Part shown: positions 6,561 through 12,014 of the stretch, in pieces
Numbering within the stretch: position 1 is the stretch's first letter
Layout: every line of letters starts with the position of its first letter
Assembly (NCBI GenBank): GCA_910586425.1
Contig: CAJUHL010000047.1
Location: 1 to 12,014, forward strand
Source of the DNA: an uncultured Bacilli bacterium
Lineage (GTDB): Bacteria; Bacillota_I; Bacilli_A; RF39; UBA660
Length of the DNA stretch: 12,014 bases
Direction: 5' to 3'
Notes under the pieces: model-generated
What the model was told of the DNA's origin: nothing
Seen by the model: only the letters and a program-made list of their open reading frames with translations
Database searches by the model: none
Translations under genes and position numbers: made by a program

Positions 6561-7355
6561 TTAATCTTGATAGAATTTTTTACTTACATAATTTTGATTT
6601 CGTAAAAATAGAATTCCATGTTCTAATTCTTTCATATAATTATATTCTTCTTTGGTACATTGAACTATTTGATCATTTCTCCATATATACCGATAAGGAC
6701 AGATATAAATAATATCATCAGTGTGCCACTTATCATTAGAATCTTTATATCTTGGCATCCTATGTGTTTTAATCAAACCGAGATTTTCTAATACTTCTGT
6801 TGCTTTTGCAATCATTTTTCTATCACTACCTATAAAAGCAGCCATAGATTGAAACTGTGAATAGAATATTTCTGGTTTATTCTTCTTAGATTTTTCTGAA
6901 TGTCCAGATGATTCATTCGTTCTGATCCAAGTAAACGCCTTTATATAAGCTAACAGAAGAAATAGCATACTTTTATTTAATGGCTTATATGGTGACTGAT
7001 ACTTATTGATTACTTCTATTTCAAAGTCATATAAAATTCCAAAATTATTTTTTGGATTAACTTTTTCCATATTTAGCAAAGATGATTGAAAAGTATTCTG
7101 TATATATTTCCCTTTATCAAAATCAGTGATGTATCCATTTTCAAAATACCAATCCATACAATCTCTAAACCTAGTAAAAATATTCTTTTCAGTACCCCTA
7201 TGCCAGTTTGCCTTATACTTACACCACTGGATCATATAAATAGGAGAGTAGTGAACAGTATTTTCCCATGTTTGGTTATAATTAAAATAGAGCAAAGCCG
7301 ATATTCGGTGTTCTGGTAAAGTATTTGCTAAAATTACTTCTTTGGGAATTTTCAC
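6561..7355 (-). CDS. winged-helix DNA-binding protein, replication-initiator-like (264 aa or longer)
   Basis: Two winged-helix-like units are visible: an N-terminal one (about 17-80, with HYSPIYMIQWCKYKANWHRG and FRDCMDWYFENGYI) and a C-terminal one (165-225), where FIGSDRKMIAKATEVLENLGLI (174-195) is the helix-turn-helix and KWHTDDIIYICPY the wing. A double winged helix in a mobile element suggests a replication initiator or organiser, or a regulator, but I cannot assign a family. The 5' end is uncertain. GTG at 7355 has no ribosome binding site, while the open frame continues upstream to 7432 with plausible coding sequence (IENNKSPTVELPATINSF). A good AAGGGAG at 7426-7432 would serve an ATA at 7415, or an ATG at 7425 if one T is removed. 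The gene follows the AntA gene closely. Confidence 0.7.
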   Translation of the reverse strand: MKIPKEVILANTLPEHRISALLYFNYNQTWENTVHYSPIYMIQWCKYKANWHRGTEKNIFTRFRDCMDWYFENGYITDFDKGKYIQNTFQSSLLNMEKVNPKNNFGILYDFEIEVINKYQSPYKPLNKSMLFLLLAYIKAFTWIRTNESSGHSEKSKKNKPEIFYSQFQSMAAFIGSDRKMIAKATEVLENLGLIKTHRMPRYKDSNDKWHTDDIIYICPYRYIWRNDQIVQCTKEEYNYMKELEHGILFLRNQNYVSKKFYQD

Positions 7356-7433
7356 AAAACTATTTATAGTAGCTGGAAGCTCTAATTCTACCGTTGGTGA
7401 TTTATTATTTTCTATGTAAAAGCATCTCCCTTC

Positions 7434-8279
7434 TTATACCCACTTAGTTTTTCTATTTTTTACACGATTGTACTCTGTTTGCAAAATATGTTTTCTATCT
7501 TCATAGGAGTAAATTTCCTGAGAAATGATTAATTGTGCATCGTATCTTTCTAATCTTTCTACATCATCCAACTGATCCTCAGAAAAATAGTTCCGTATTT
7601 GGTCATTAGAAGATATATTATGTTCCTTGCGATACTGAGTAGCTGACATTCCAAGTATAAAGGTGTTTAGTAATGAAAACTCGATGGAATATAAGTTACC
7701 ATTGGTAATCCACTCAGGAACACCATTAAGTAATTCTTCTCTTTTTGTGATTAAAGCTCCACGCAATTCTTTACAATTAATGAGAGTGTTTTTACGATTC
7801 TGATTCCAATTAGTACGATTTTTAAATGATTTTTCTATAATAATGAAATATCTTCTGACTAAAGCACCAATATCTGTACGTTCAACCATTGCTAACTGTT
7901 TTGCGCAATCAAGAGTAAGAATATAGTCTAAAATGTCTTTAGATTCAGTAAACCCGCCTATTTCGTACTTTCTGGAAATAGTAGAATAGTCAACATCTTT
8001 TATTAGTCGATAAGATTTGATACGATTTTCAGTCCAATCTGTAAATTTCCAACCGTTATTTAATTGCTTATGTAAATCTCTAGCATTAACTTTTGCATCA
8101 CTTTCATCAGACTGTAAAATCGGTAAAAGTACCTGATATTCAAGGATTGTGGCGATTTCATTATCAGATAATCCATATTGTTTTAATGCTTCTTCAGTAA
8201 ATTGACCATCTTTGAATGAATCACTTTCATATACTTTTTCTTTTCTTAGTTTCGTGTTATTTTTGTTTGTGATTCTCAT
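7434..8279 (-). CDS. AntA/AntB-type phage antirepressor (281 aa)
   Basis: Residues about 63-150 form an AntA/AntB antirepressor N-terminal domain: VNARDLHKQLNNGWKFTDW, ENRIKSYRLIKDVDYS, then GGFTESKDILDYILTLDCAKQLAMVERTDIGALVRRYFIIIEK, a strong match to the conserved LTLDMAKELAMVE and VRRYFIECE blocks. Such proteins bind and disable phage repressors, or act in anti-immunity. An extra N-terminal segment of about 60 residues precedes the domain. The C-terminal 130 residues (with ITNGNLYSIEFSLLNTFILGMSATQYRKEHN) are specific to this protein and probably choose the partner. The ATG has AAGGA upstream. The 225-nt leader carries two operator-like palindromes and a perfect 12-bp hairpin, so expression is probably tightly controlled by the phage repressor. 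Confidence 0.85.
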   Translation of the reverse strand: MRITNKNNTKLRKEKVYESDSFKDGQFTEEALKQYGLSDNEIATILEYQVLLPILQSDESDAKVNARDLHKQLNNGWKFTDWTENRIKSYRLIKDVDYSTISRKYEIGGFTESKDILDYILTLDCAKQLAMVERTDIGALVRRYFIIIEKSFKNRTNWNQNRKNTLINCKELRGALITKREELLNGVPEWITNGNLYSIEFSLLNTFILGMSATQYRKEHNISSNDQIRNYFSEDQLDDVERLERYDAQLIISQEIYSYEDRKHILQTEYNRVKNRKTKWV

Positions 8280-8313
8280 AAATTTATTCCTTTCTTTTGG
8301 TTTGATTTTTTAG

Positions 8314-8339
8314 GTATATCACATCACAGTGTGATATAC
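8314..8339. promoter_or_regulatory. operator-like palindrome 1
   Basis: GTATATCACA and TGTGATATAC are exact inverted 10-mers separated by 6 bp. Each half includes a TATAcy -10-like hexamer with an adjoining TG (extended -10), so a bound repressor would block transcription. It lies 35 bp upstream of the AntA antirepressor start. Confidence 0.7.
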
Positions 8340-8357
8340 TTGAAGAAAAAATGGCAA

Positions 8358-8378
8358 AGTATATCACACTACAGTGTG
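8358..8378 (-). promoter_or_regulatory. operator-like site 2 over probable antirepressor promoter
   Basis: The left half AGTATATCACA repeats that of site 1 exactly, 45 bp away (start to start). The spacer differs (CTACAG) and only TGTG of the right half is kept. On the minus strand this gives TGTGATATACT, an extended -10 (TG-A-TATACT), with a weak -35-like TGATTC 17 bp upstream. This would start transcription near 8351 and lead into the AntA gene. Confidence 0.55.
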
Positions 8379-8435
8379 CAGAATCAGCCGTCTTTTTATA
8401 ATAAGAGACTGTAATAATAAATAAAGACTACTATC

Positions 8436-8471
8436 GTAATGAATTATTCGCATACGCTCATAATTCATTAC
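8436..8471. repeat. perfect 12-bp inverted repeat
   Basis: GTAATGAATTAT (8436-8447) and ATAATTCATTAC (8460-8471) are exact complements around a 12-nt loop (TCGCATACGCTC). It lies between the zinc-ribbon gene stop and the AntA operators. There is no U tract on either side, so it is not a standard terminator. A cruciform or protein-binding site, an mRNA-end stabiliser or a recombination site are possible. Confidence 0.6.
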
Positions 8472-8503
8472 TCTCTTAAAAGCTTTTTGATTTTTGTTGG
8501 TTG

Positions 8504-8752
8504 TTAATTATTTTTTATTTCCCACTTATAACCACAAGAATGACAGTAATACCAACTAGCATAATAATCTTCTCTAAATAATCCACCTTCATAATAATAT
8601 TCTCCAAATTCTATTCCTTTTTGTTTACCTTTCTTAGATATATAAGCATAATGATTTTCTCCACAGTTAGGACATATGTATGGTGATTTAATTTTTAATG
8701 TATTTAACACGATTGATGCACTTTTATTGTTTTTTCGCTTTCTTTTATTCAA
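8504..8752 (-). CDS. small zinc-ribbon protein (82 aa)
   Basis: A basic N-terminus (MNKRKRKNNK) is followed by a long-spaced zinc ribbon: C27-P-N-C30-GENHYAY and C70-H-S-C73-GYKWEIKNN, separated by an aromatic, tyrosine-rich linker (YYYEGGLFREDYYASWYY). The fold resembles C4 ribbons of transcription-factor type, which bind nucleic acid or protein; the target is unknown. The start is TTG at 8752, supported by AGGAGG 9 nt upstream. It sits between the broken antirepressor and the AntA leader. Function unknown. Confidence 0.75.
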   Translation of the reverse strand: MNKRKRKNNKSASIVLNTLKIKSPYICPNCGENHYAYISKKGKQKGIEFGEYYYEGGLFREDYYASWYYCHSCGYKWEIKNN

Positions 8753-8820
8753 GGTATTTTTCCTCCTAATATGTTTGTGCTGTATATAATTTACTTCTCC
8801 AAAGCTTTAAAAATTATTGC

Positions 8821-9681
8821 TTAATCTTCAAATATTGTTTTCTCTCTTACAGTTGCATTATCCGAAAGCAATTCATATTTTTTCAACAAATTATCAACCA
8901 TACTCTCAAATAAATTCCTTACTGTTTTGTCATGTTCTATAGCGTCTAAAGTAAAGCAGCTATCAATTCCATTATCATAACAGTAATCATCCAAAATCTG
9001 ATTTATCTCGATATCTGGATATGTATTGTGAAATTCTTTATATAGTTCTTTATATAAGATTCCATTTTTTCCAGTTGGTATCTCAAAGTAATCCATTAAT
9101 AATTGATACTTTGGAAACATCTTAGAATTACAGTAAGAAAATCTTTTCTTTGGTAAGGATTTCTTCACCTGTTCCTGAGACTCTTCCAATTTTGACATTC
9201 TTTCATTTAAGGATAAGAGAGTATCATTTACTGTTTTGGTGAAGGTATTTAGTATGTCTAATATTGGTTGCATTGTAATCTGCTCTGTCGCTTTGTGGTC
9301 TAAAAATACGGATGCTAATACATCAGCACATTTATCTTGGTAAAGTTCAAGTTTTGATACCAATTCTGATTGGGGTTTTCTTCATTTTAGGTGTAATGGT
9401 TATTTTGGCTAATGCTAAAGGTAATTTATGATTTGAAATACAATAAGTATCTTGATTACCTTTACTTGTCGGTATGACAAAATTTTGCACCCTTTGGATA
9501 CAACAATATCTTGAATCCATTTGTCTCTATTATGTCTTATTTGTCTTTCTGTAAATCCAATATTTCTAAGCGCATGATTAATGGGAGTATAGATTTCATT
9601 AGTTGCATTATATTTCAATGCAATTAGTTCATCTCCGTAAAAATTAAAATTAGTTACTTGTAAAGCTGTGCTATTTGTCAT
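8821..9681 (-). pseudogene. P22_AR_N-type antirepressor broken by two frameshifts
   Basis: Three frames join into one phage antirepressor. Frame 1 starts at the ATG at 9681 and gives NFNFYGDELIALKYNATNEI and INHALRNIGFTERQIRHNRDKW...VVSKG. Frame 2 continues with VQNFVIPTSKGNQDTYCIS and HKLPLALAKITITPKMKK. Frame 3 gives ELVSKLELYQDKCADVLASV and then a coiled coil (LNERMSKLEESQEQVKK) and C-terminal domain. These are the successive parts of the P22_AR_N family. One G appears to be missing at the GGG run (9490-9492) and one base to be extra at the AAAACCCC run (9372-9379). The lesions cancel, leaving 861 nt, exactly 287 codons. The gene is either a recent pseudogene or intact in the real molecule, with homopolymer sequencing errors. 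The ribosome binding site is weak (GGGA). Confidence 0.8.
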
Positions 9682-9700
9682 AATAAATATATCCCATGTT

Positions 9701-9734
9701 TCTATTAATCAAGCGGGACGCAAGAATTAATAGA
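9701..9734 (-). other. hairpin in antirepressor leader
   Basis: TCTATTAAT (9701-9709) and ATTAATAGA (9726-9734) are perfect 9-bp complements. Inside the 16-nt loop GCG and CGC can also pair. The structure sits about 20 nt before the antirepressor ATG and just upstream of its weak ribosome binding site, so it could act as an operator or as an RNA element affecting translation. Confidence 0.45.
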
Positions 9735-10018
9735 CAGAACCAACAAATTTCAATACATCCTTTGTTTTAAATCTTGGTTGAGTTTCTGTTTATTGCTTCT
9801 ACATTCTGATTTTTGATAATGCTATAAATTTTGAATTTGTATTTTGGGCCAGTAGGAGAGTACATGTCCAGTAAATAGTAAAATATGTAAAATATGCCCC
9901 CTATATGTACATGATGTAATTTTGTATTTTGGGAAGTTGGGAAGAGTGATATATATGATGTTTATTATTTCTATGTTTGAATTGAAAAGATTTATGAGTT
10001 CTGAATATTGGATATAAA
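9735..10018. other. non-coding AT-rich stretch with short repeats
   Basis: I see no convincing gene. A 72-codon minus-strand ORF starts inside the neighbouring terminator hairpin and has no ribosome binding site. Visible structure: TTTGTATTTTGGG repeated at 9836-9848 and 9921-9933, and CCCCCTAT at 9897-9904, which returns at 10497-10504 and, inverted as ATAGGGG, at 10450-10456. The promoter of the antirepressor gene should lie here, but I find no clear one. Confidence 0.5.
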
Positions 10019-10050
10019 AATAAGACAGATGATTTCTCACCTGCCTTATT
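10019..10050 (-). terminator. strong intrinsic terminator hairpin
   Basis: A 14-bp stem (10019-10032 with 10037-10050; only G-U exceptions) is closed on the minus strand by a GAAA tetraloop and followed there by TTTTTATA. It should end leftward transcripts that come from the ribbon-helix-helix gene about 760 nt upstream. On the plus strand the downstream tail is not U-rich. Confidence 0.8.
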
Positions 10051-10680
10051 AAATAAAATTACTTATACTTTAGTATTTTATATTTATGCGATGCTATAGA
10101 TATATTCTCTTTTTAAATATAAAAATTGTTGAAAAATATTTTAACATAGGTTCGGTGGGATAGTATTTTTAATAGAGTAGTAAAGTATAAAAACATTGGT
10201 TTTGTTGGATATTTTAAGATTTTTGGATGAGATTTTGAAGTGAAATTAATATATTTTTTCTGATTATAAATGAGATTTTGATATAAGTTCGATAATATAT
10301 TGATTTTTCAAGGATTTTTTAAGTTTTGAGAGTGGTTTTGACAATTTTGAAGATTGTAAAAATGTTGAAAAGCTAGAAAAATCAAGGGGTTACCGAACGT
10401 ATCACCGAACTAATTTTGCCAAAATCAAGTCGATTTGTGAATGGAACAGATAGGGGCTTTCTGACAATCATTGATACGTTTCAAAATGTAAACATACCCC
10501 CTATCATACAAACATACTGTAATAGTGTAATATTATTGTATGTTTAAGTTACATTTTGCCCATTTTTGCAACCGAATGCAAACAAATATTCTGTCAAGCT
10601 AAATTGCTTTACGCCAGTTAACTATTAATACATACACTGTCAAGTAATTTTACTTGACAAGTTCGATGCATAAAGTCAAA
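10051..10680. other. gene-free region, candidate origin or long untranslated RNA
   Basis: No ORF with a ribosome binding site is seen. The left half is very AT-rich with a marked G/T bias on the plus strand (repeated GAGATTTTGA). The right half is structured: ACCGAAC at 10392-10398 and 10404-10410, with an inverted copy at 10150-10156; the palindrome ATTTTG-C-CAAAAT near 10413-10425; and a long inverted repeat, CAAAATGTAAACATAC (10482-10497) against 10538-10558 with a 5-nt bulge. AT-rich DNA next to dyads and iteron-like repeats is typical of plasmid or phage origins. Alternatively it is the 3' untranslated part of the RHH transcript. Confidence 0.5.
10638..10659. repeat. 10-bp dyad around TTGACA
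   Basis: TGTCAAGTAA and TTACTTGACA are exact inverted 10-mers separated by TT. Each arm contains a TTGACA or its complement, so the dyad may be a repressor or initiator site overlapping two outward -35 boxes, though no good -10 follows on either side. A partial copy (CTGTCAAG) lies at 10591-10598. Confidence 0.55.
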
Positions 10681-10794
10681 TATATCAAAATGCTATTTTT
10701 ATATACCATAATGCTACTTCTACATTATCCAACATTATCGCGATATAACCATCAAAAATATACCATAATGCTATCTAATATACCAAAATGCCAC
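10681..10794 (+). repeat. four iteron-like 16-bp direct repeats
   Basis: Repeats at 10681-10696, 10702-10717, 10759-10774 and 10779-10794 follow the consensus TATAYCAWAATGCYAY (for example TATACCATAATGCTAC). Starts are spaced 21, 57 and 20 bp, so they form two pairs, each on the same helix face. An ATAACCATC motif (10745-10753 and 10795-10803) accompanies the right-hand pair. Such clusters bind replication initiators or partition proteins in plasmids; here they sit just behind the RHH gene. Confidence 0.65.
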
Positions 10795-10809
10795 ATAACC
10801 ATCCTTCTA

Positions 10810-11016
10810 TCAATCCTCTTTCCCCTGAATATATCCATCTCTTTCCAACTTCTCCACAATAGCCGTAGTTGTCCATCTATTCCGATTCATTCCAGTATCA
10901 GACATAGCTTTTTCAACCATTTCATATATCCAAAGTGGGTATTTTACGCTATATTGTTTCATGTTCTCAGCATCGTATTTTGCCTGATATTCACTTTGTT
11001 TCTTTCTATTTGACAT
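10810..11016 (-). CDS. ribbon-helix-helix DNA-binding protein (68 aa)
   Basis: A small CopG/Arc-type regulator. A basic N-terminal arm (MSNRKKQ) is followed by a strand KQYSVKY (20-26) that would insert into the major groove, helix 1 (27-40), the turn GMNRNRW, then helix 2 (48-60), ending at KED. I chose the ATG at 11016 because AAAGGA lies 9 nt upstream; the in-frame ATG at 11025 would touch that site. Its promoter has TTGACA and TAAAAT with a 17-bp spacer holding a TAGGTAATAC operator, so it probably represses itself and the divergent gene. Its position beside iteron-like repeats would fit a copy-control or partition role. The DNA-binding call is firm; the process is inferred. Confidence 0.8.
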   Translation of the reverse strand: MSNRKKQSEYQAKYDAENMKQYSVKYPLWIYEMVEKAMSDTGMNRNRWTTTAIVEKLERDGYIQGKED

Positions 11017-11052
11017 ATCATACATTCCTTTTCTAAAATCGTCTTAAATCGC

Positions 11053-11081
11053 ATTTTAGCACGTATTACCTAAGCTGTCAA
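11053..11081 (-). promoter_or_regulatory. promoter of the RHH gene with internal operator
   Basis: On the minus strand, TTGACA (11076-11081), a 17-bp spacer and TAAAAT (11053-11058) form a near-consensus promoter. The spacer contains TTAGGTAATACGT (11061-11073), one of the four shared operators. Expected start is near 11046, 15-20 nt before the ribosome binding site. Confidence 0.8.
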
Positions 11082-11108
11082 TCAATCAGCAAACTGCACA
11101 AAAATAAC

Positions 11109-11121
11109 TAGGTAATACCTA
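11109..11121. promoter_or_regulatory. central TAGGTA-A-TACCTA operator
   Basis: This is the only fully palindromic copy of the operator (TAGGTA, A, TACCTA). It lies between the two divergent promoters, 48 bp from the copy at 11061 and 45 bp from the one at 11154. The likely ligand is the RHH protein, because such proteins bind short palindromes in tandem. Confidence 0.6.
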
Positions 11122-11153
11122 AAATAATTATACATAATTTTACTATAAAAACC

Positions 11154-11193
11154 TAGGTATTACGTTGACAATCTAGGTATTACGTGTTATAAT
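11154..11193 (+). promoter_or_regulatory. consensus promoter flanked and filled by operators
   Basis: TTGACA (11165-11170), a 17-bp spacer and TATAAT (11188-11193) make a perfect sigma-A-type promoter for the rightward operon. One operator copy, TAGGTATTACGT, abuts the -35 (11154-11165) and a second fills the spacer (11174-11185), 20 bp apart, so a cooperative repressor would shut it completely. The transcript has an A/C-rich leader of about 85 nt. Confidence 0.85.
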
Positions 11194-11283
11194 CTATACA
11201 TAAGTTAAAGATAAAACAAAGCACCAAAACAAAGAAGTATATAGCAACATACAAACACCAACAACGAAAGGCAGGTAAACATC

Positions 11284-11604
11284 ATGACAACATTTATAGA
11301 TATCATAGATAGGCAAACAACACTCATAATAGACGGTTATAGCAGTGCAAAAACAATCAATGGCGTTATGCATGACATAGCAAAAATCATGAAAAAAGTA
11401 CTGCCTAATGAATACGCCACCTTCATGACAAAAAACAAAGAAGAAGCTGAAAGCCTTTTAGAATGTACACCAAAAGTCAGTTATGGTGGGTTTTTCGTAG
11501 AGATTGAAGAAGTATTTGGTGCAAGTCAAATAAACAAAGATACAGACGAGGTAGAGTATAAAGACGGTTACAATTACTATTTCTGTACAAGAGTTGTGAA
11601 ATAA
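11284..11604 (+). CDS. hypothetical protein (106 aa), first gene of repressible operon
   Basis: A soluble 106-aa protein starting MTTFIDIIDRQTTLIIDGYS and ending EYKDGYNYYFCTRVVK. It appears alpha/beta, with a helix around 26-60 (VMHDIAKIMKKVLPNEYATFM) and a strand pair (GGFFVEIEEVFG...YNYYFCTRVV). I do not recognise the family and see no catalytic motif. AGG lies 8 nt before the ATG. The gene is driven by the consensus promoter repressed by the RHH operators, and its stop codon directly adjoins a hammerhead ribozyme, so its mRNA is probably cut just behind the coding region. Function unknown. Confidence 0.75.
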   Translation: MTTFIDIIDRQTTLIIDGYSSAKTINGVMHDIAKIMKKVLPNEYATFMTKNKEEAESLLECTPKVSYGGFFVEIEEVFGASQINKDTDEVEYKDGYNYYFCTRVVK

Positions 11605-11663
11605 ATCCCCTGAGGAGTCGCTGAGAATTGCGACGAAACTACCCAAACAAGGGTAGTCGGGAT
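11605..11663 (+). ncRNA. type I hammerhead ribozyme
   Basis: All core parts are present in order. Stem I 5' strand is ATCCC (11605-11609), then core CTGAGGA (11610-11616, fits CUGANGA). Stem II is GTCGC/GCGAC (11617-11621 with 11630-11634, 8-nt loop), then GAAA (11635-11638). Stem III is CTACCC/GGGTAG (11639-11644 with 11651-11656, 6-nt loop), then UC (11657-11658), and stem I 3' strand GGGAT (11659-11663). Every stem is perfectly paired. Cleavage is expected between C11658 and G11659. The RNA ends lie in stem I, hence type I. GTTG (11593-11596) could pair with CAAC (11665-11668) to extend stem I. It begins at the base after the stop codon of the preceding gene. Confidence 0.92.
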
Positions 11664-11710
11664 AGCAACACGATCCTACACAAAGCACCACAAGCACATT
11701 GATAATTGAA

Positions 11711-11739
11711 TAGACTTTATACCTAAGTTGTGATATACT
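11711..11739 (+). promoter_or_regulatory. extended -10 promoter for the downstream gene
   Basis: TAGACT (11711-11716), a 17-bp spacer and TATACT (11734-11739) preceded by TG form an extended -10 promoter. The 11-mer TGTGATATACT (11729-11739) is identical to those in the AntA operators at 8330-8340 and 8358-8368 (minus), hinting at shared control, though the second half of the palindrome is absent here. It lies just behind the hammerhead. Confidence 0.6.
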
Positions 11740-11794
11740 ATCTACATAGCAATACCAGCCATACAAACAATCACAACAAAAAGGCGGTGATAAT

Positions 11795-12014
11795 ATGACA
11801 GACAGTGAAAAACTTGATCTGATTCTTTCAAGGCTTGAAAAACTTGATAAGTTAGAAAATGATGTCACAGACATTAAATTGACGCTTGAAAATGAAATCC
11901 GTGTCAATATCCAGCGTGTAGCTGAAGGACATCTCGACTTATCAAGAAATCTGCATGAGGCATTAAAGATAGACAATGAAAAAGAAATGCTTGCTATCCG
12001 TGTAAGCGTTCTTG
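11795..12014 (+). CDS. coiled-coil hypothetical protein, C-terminus beyond window
   Basis: The visible 73 residues form one long amphipathic helix (MTDSEKLDLILSRLEKLDKL, then NEIRVNIQRVAEGHLDLSRN and LHEALKIDNEKEMLAIRVSV) with heptad-like leucines, so a coiled coil is likely. The stretch ENEIRVNIQRVAEGHLDLSR resembles hypothetical proteins I associate with clostridial genomes and phages. The ATG follows AAGGCGGTGATAAT. It has its own promoter and may also receive the RNA released by the hammerhead. Function unknown. Confidence 0.75.
   Translation, partial: MTDSEKLDLILSRLEKLDKLENDVTDIKLTLENEIRVNIQRVAEGHLDLSRNLHEALKIDNEKEMLAIRVSVL

Noticed and set aside
9822..10040. 72-codon minus-strand ORF
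   Set aside because: Its start codon is inside the terminator hairpin, it has no ribosome binding site, and the composition is just AT-rich background.
10681..10794. CRISPR array
   Set aside because: The repeats are 16 bp, uneven in spacing (21, 57, 20 bp), with spacers of only a few bases in each pair and no cas genes; iterons fit better.
10654..11013. 119-codon plus-strand ORF
   Set aside because: It is antisense to the RHH gene, contains the iteron-like repeats and dyad arm, and lacks a ribosome binding site.
11458..11976. 172-codon minus-strand ORF
   Set aside because: It is antisense to the 106-aa gene, the hammerhead and the coiled-coil gene; Ser/Cys-rich antisense composition.

Overview
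The window is AT-rich, with strong Shine-Dalgarno sites (AGGAGG type), TTG/GTG starts and gene families typical of low-GC Gram-positive bacteria. It reads as part of a temperate phage, phage-plasmid or related mobile element of a Clostridia-type host (probably Lachnospiraceae-like; this is inference). There are no chromosomal housekeeping genes. Almost every gene is short, tightly packed and of phage type: antirepressors, small zinc-ribbon proteins, a nucleotide deaminase, a ParB-like domain and a single-chain RNA polymerase.

Layout. Positions 12014 to about 11040 hold a rightward mini-operon on the + strand: a 106-aa orphan, a type I hammerhead ribozyme right after its stop codon, a new promoter, and a coiled-coil protein cut by the window edge. 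A divergent ribbon-helix-helix (RHH) gene (10810-11016, minus) faces it. The divergent promoters carry four copies of a TAGGTA-W-TACnT operator, two of them inside the 17-bp spacers of near-consensus promoters, so a self-regulating switch is likely. Positions 9735-10809 hold about 1 kb without a convincing gene: four iteron-like repeats, a 10-bp dyad, a long bulged inverted repeat, scattered short repeats and a strong terminator hairpin. It is a candidate replication origin or long untranslated RNA.

From 9681 down to 1 every gene is on the minus strand. In transcription order they are: a P22_AR_N-type antirepressor broken by two single-base indels; a zinc-ribbon protein; a leader with two operator palindromes and a perfect 12-bp hairpin; an AntA/AntB antirepressor; a winged-helix protein; a 23-aa leader ORF coupled by TAATG to a 66-aa ORF; two hypothetical proteins; a dCMP-deaminase-like enzyme; a double zinc-knuckle protein; a ParB/sulfiredoxin-fold protein; the 836-aa RNA polymerase; and a zinc-ribbon protein whose gene overlaps the polymerase gene. 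Then come a structured non-coding RNA region that contains a tRNA, and two hypothetical genes running off the left edge.

The main result is the 836-aa protein. It carries the conserved blocks of two-barrel single-chain RNA polymerases (QDE-1, eukaryotic RdRP, phage YonO), including a DWDSD catalytic motif. By analogy with YonO it may transcribe later genes of the element. The second result is a complete hammerhead ribozyme whose core matches the consensus at every position. The third is a tRNA inside a larger structured RNA, an arrangement reminiscent of the giant GOLLD/ROOL phage RNAs, although I cannot test membership.
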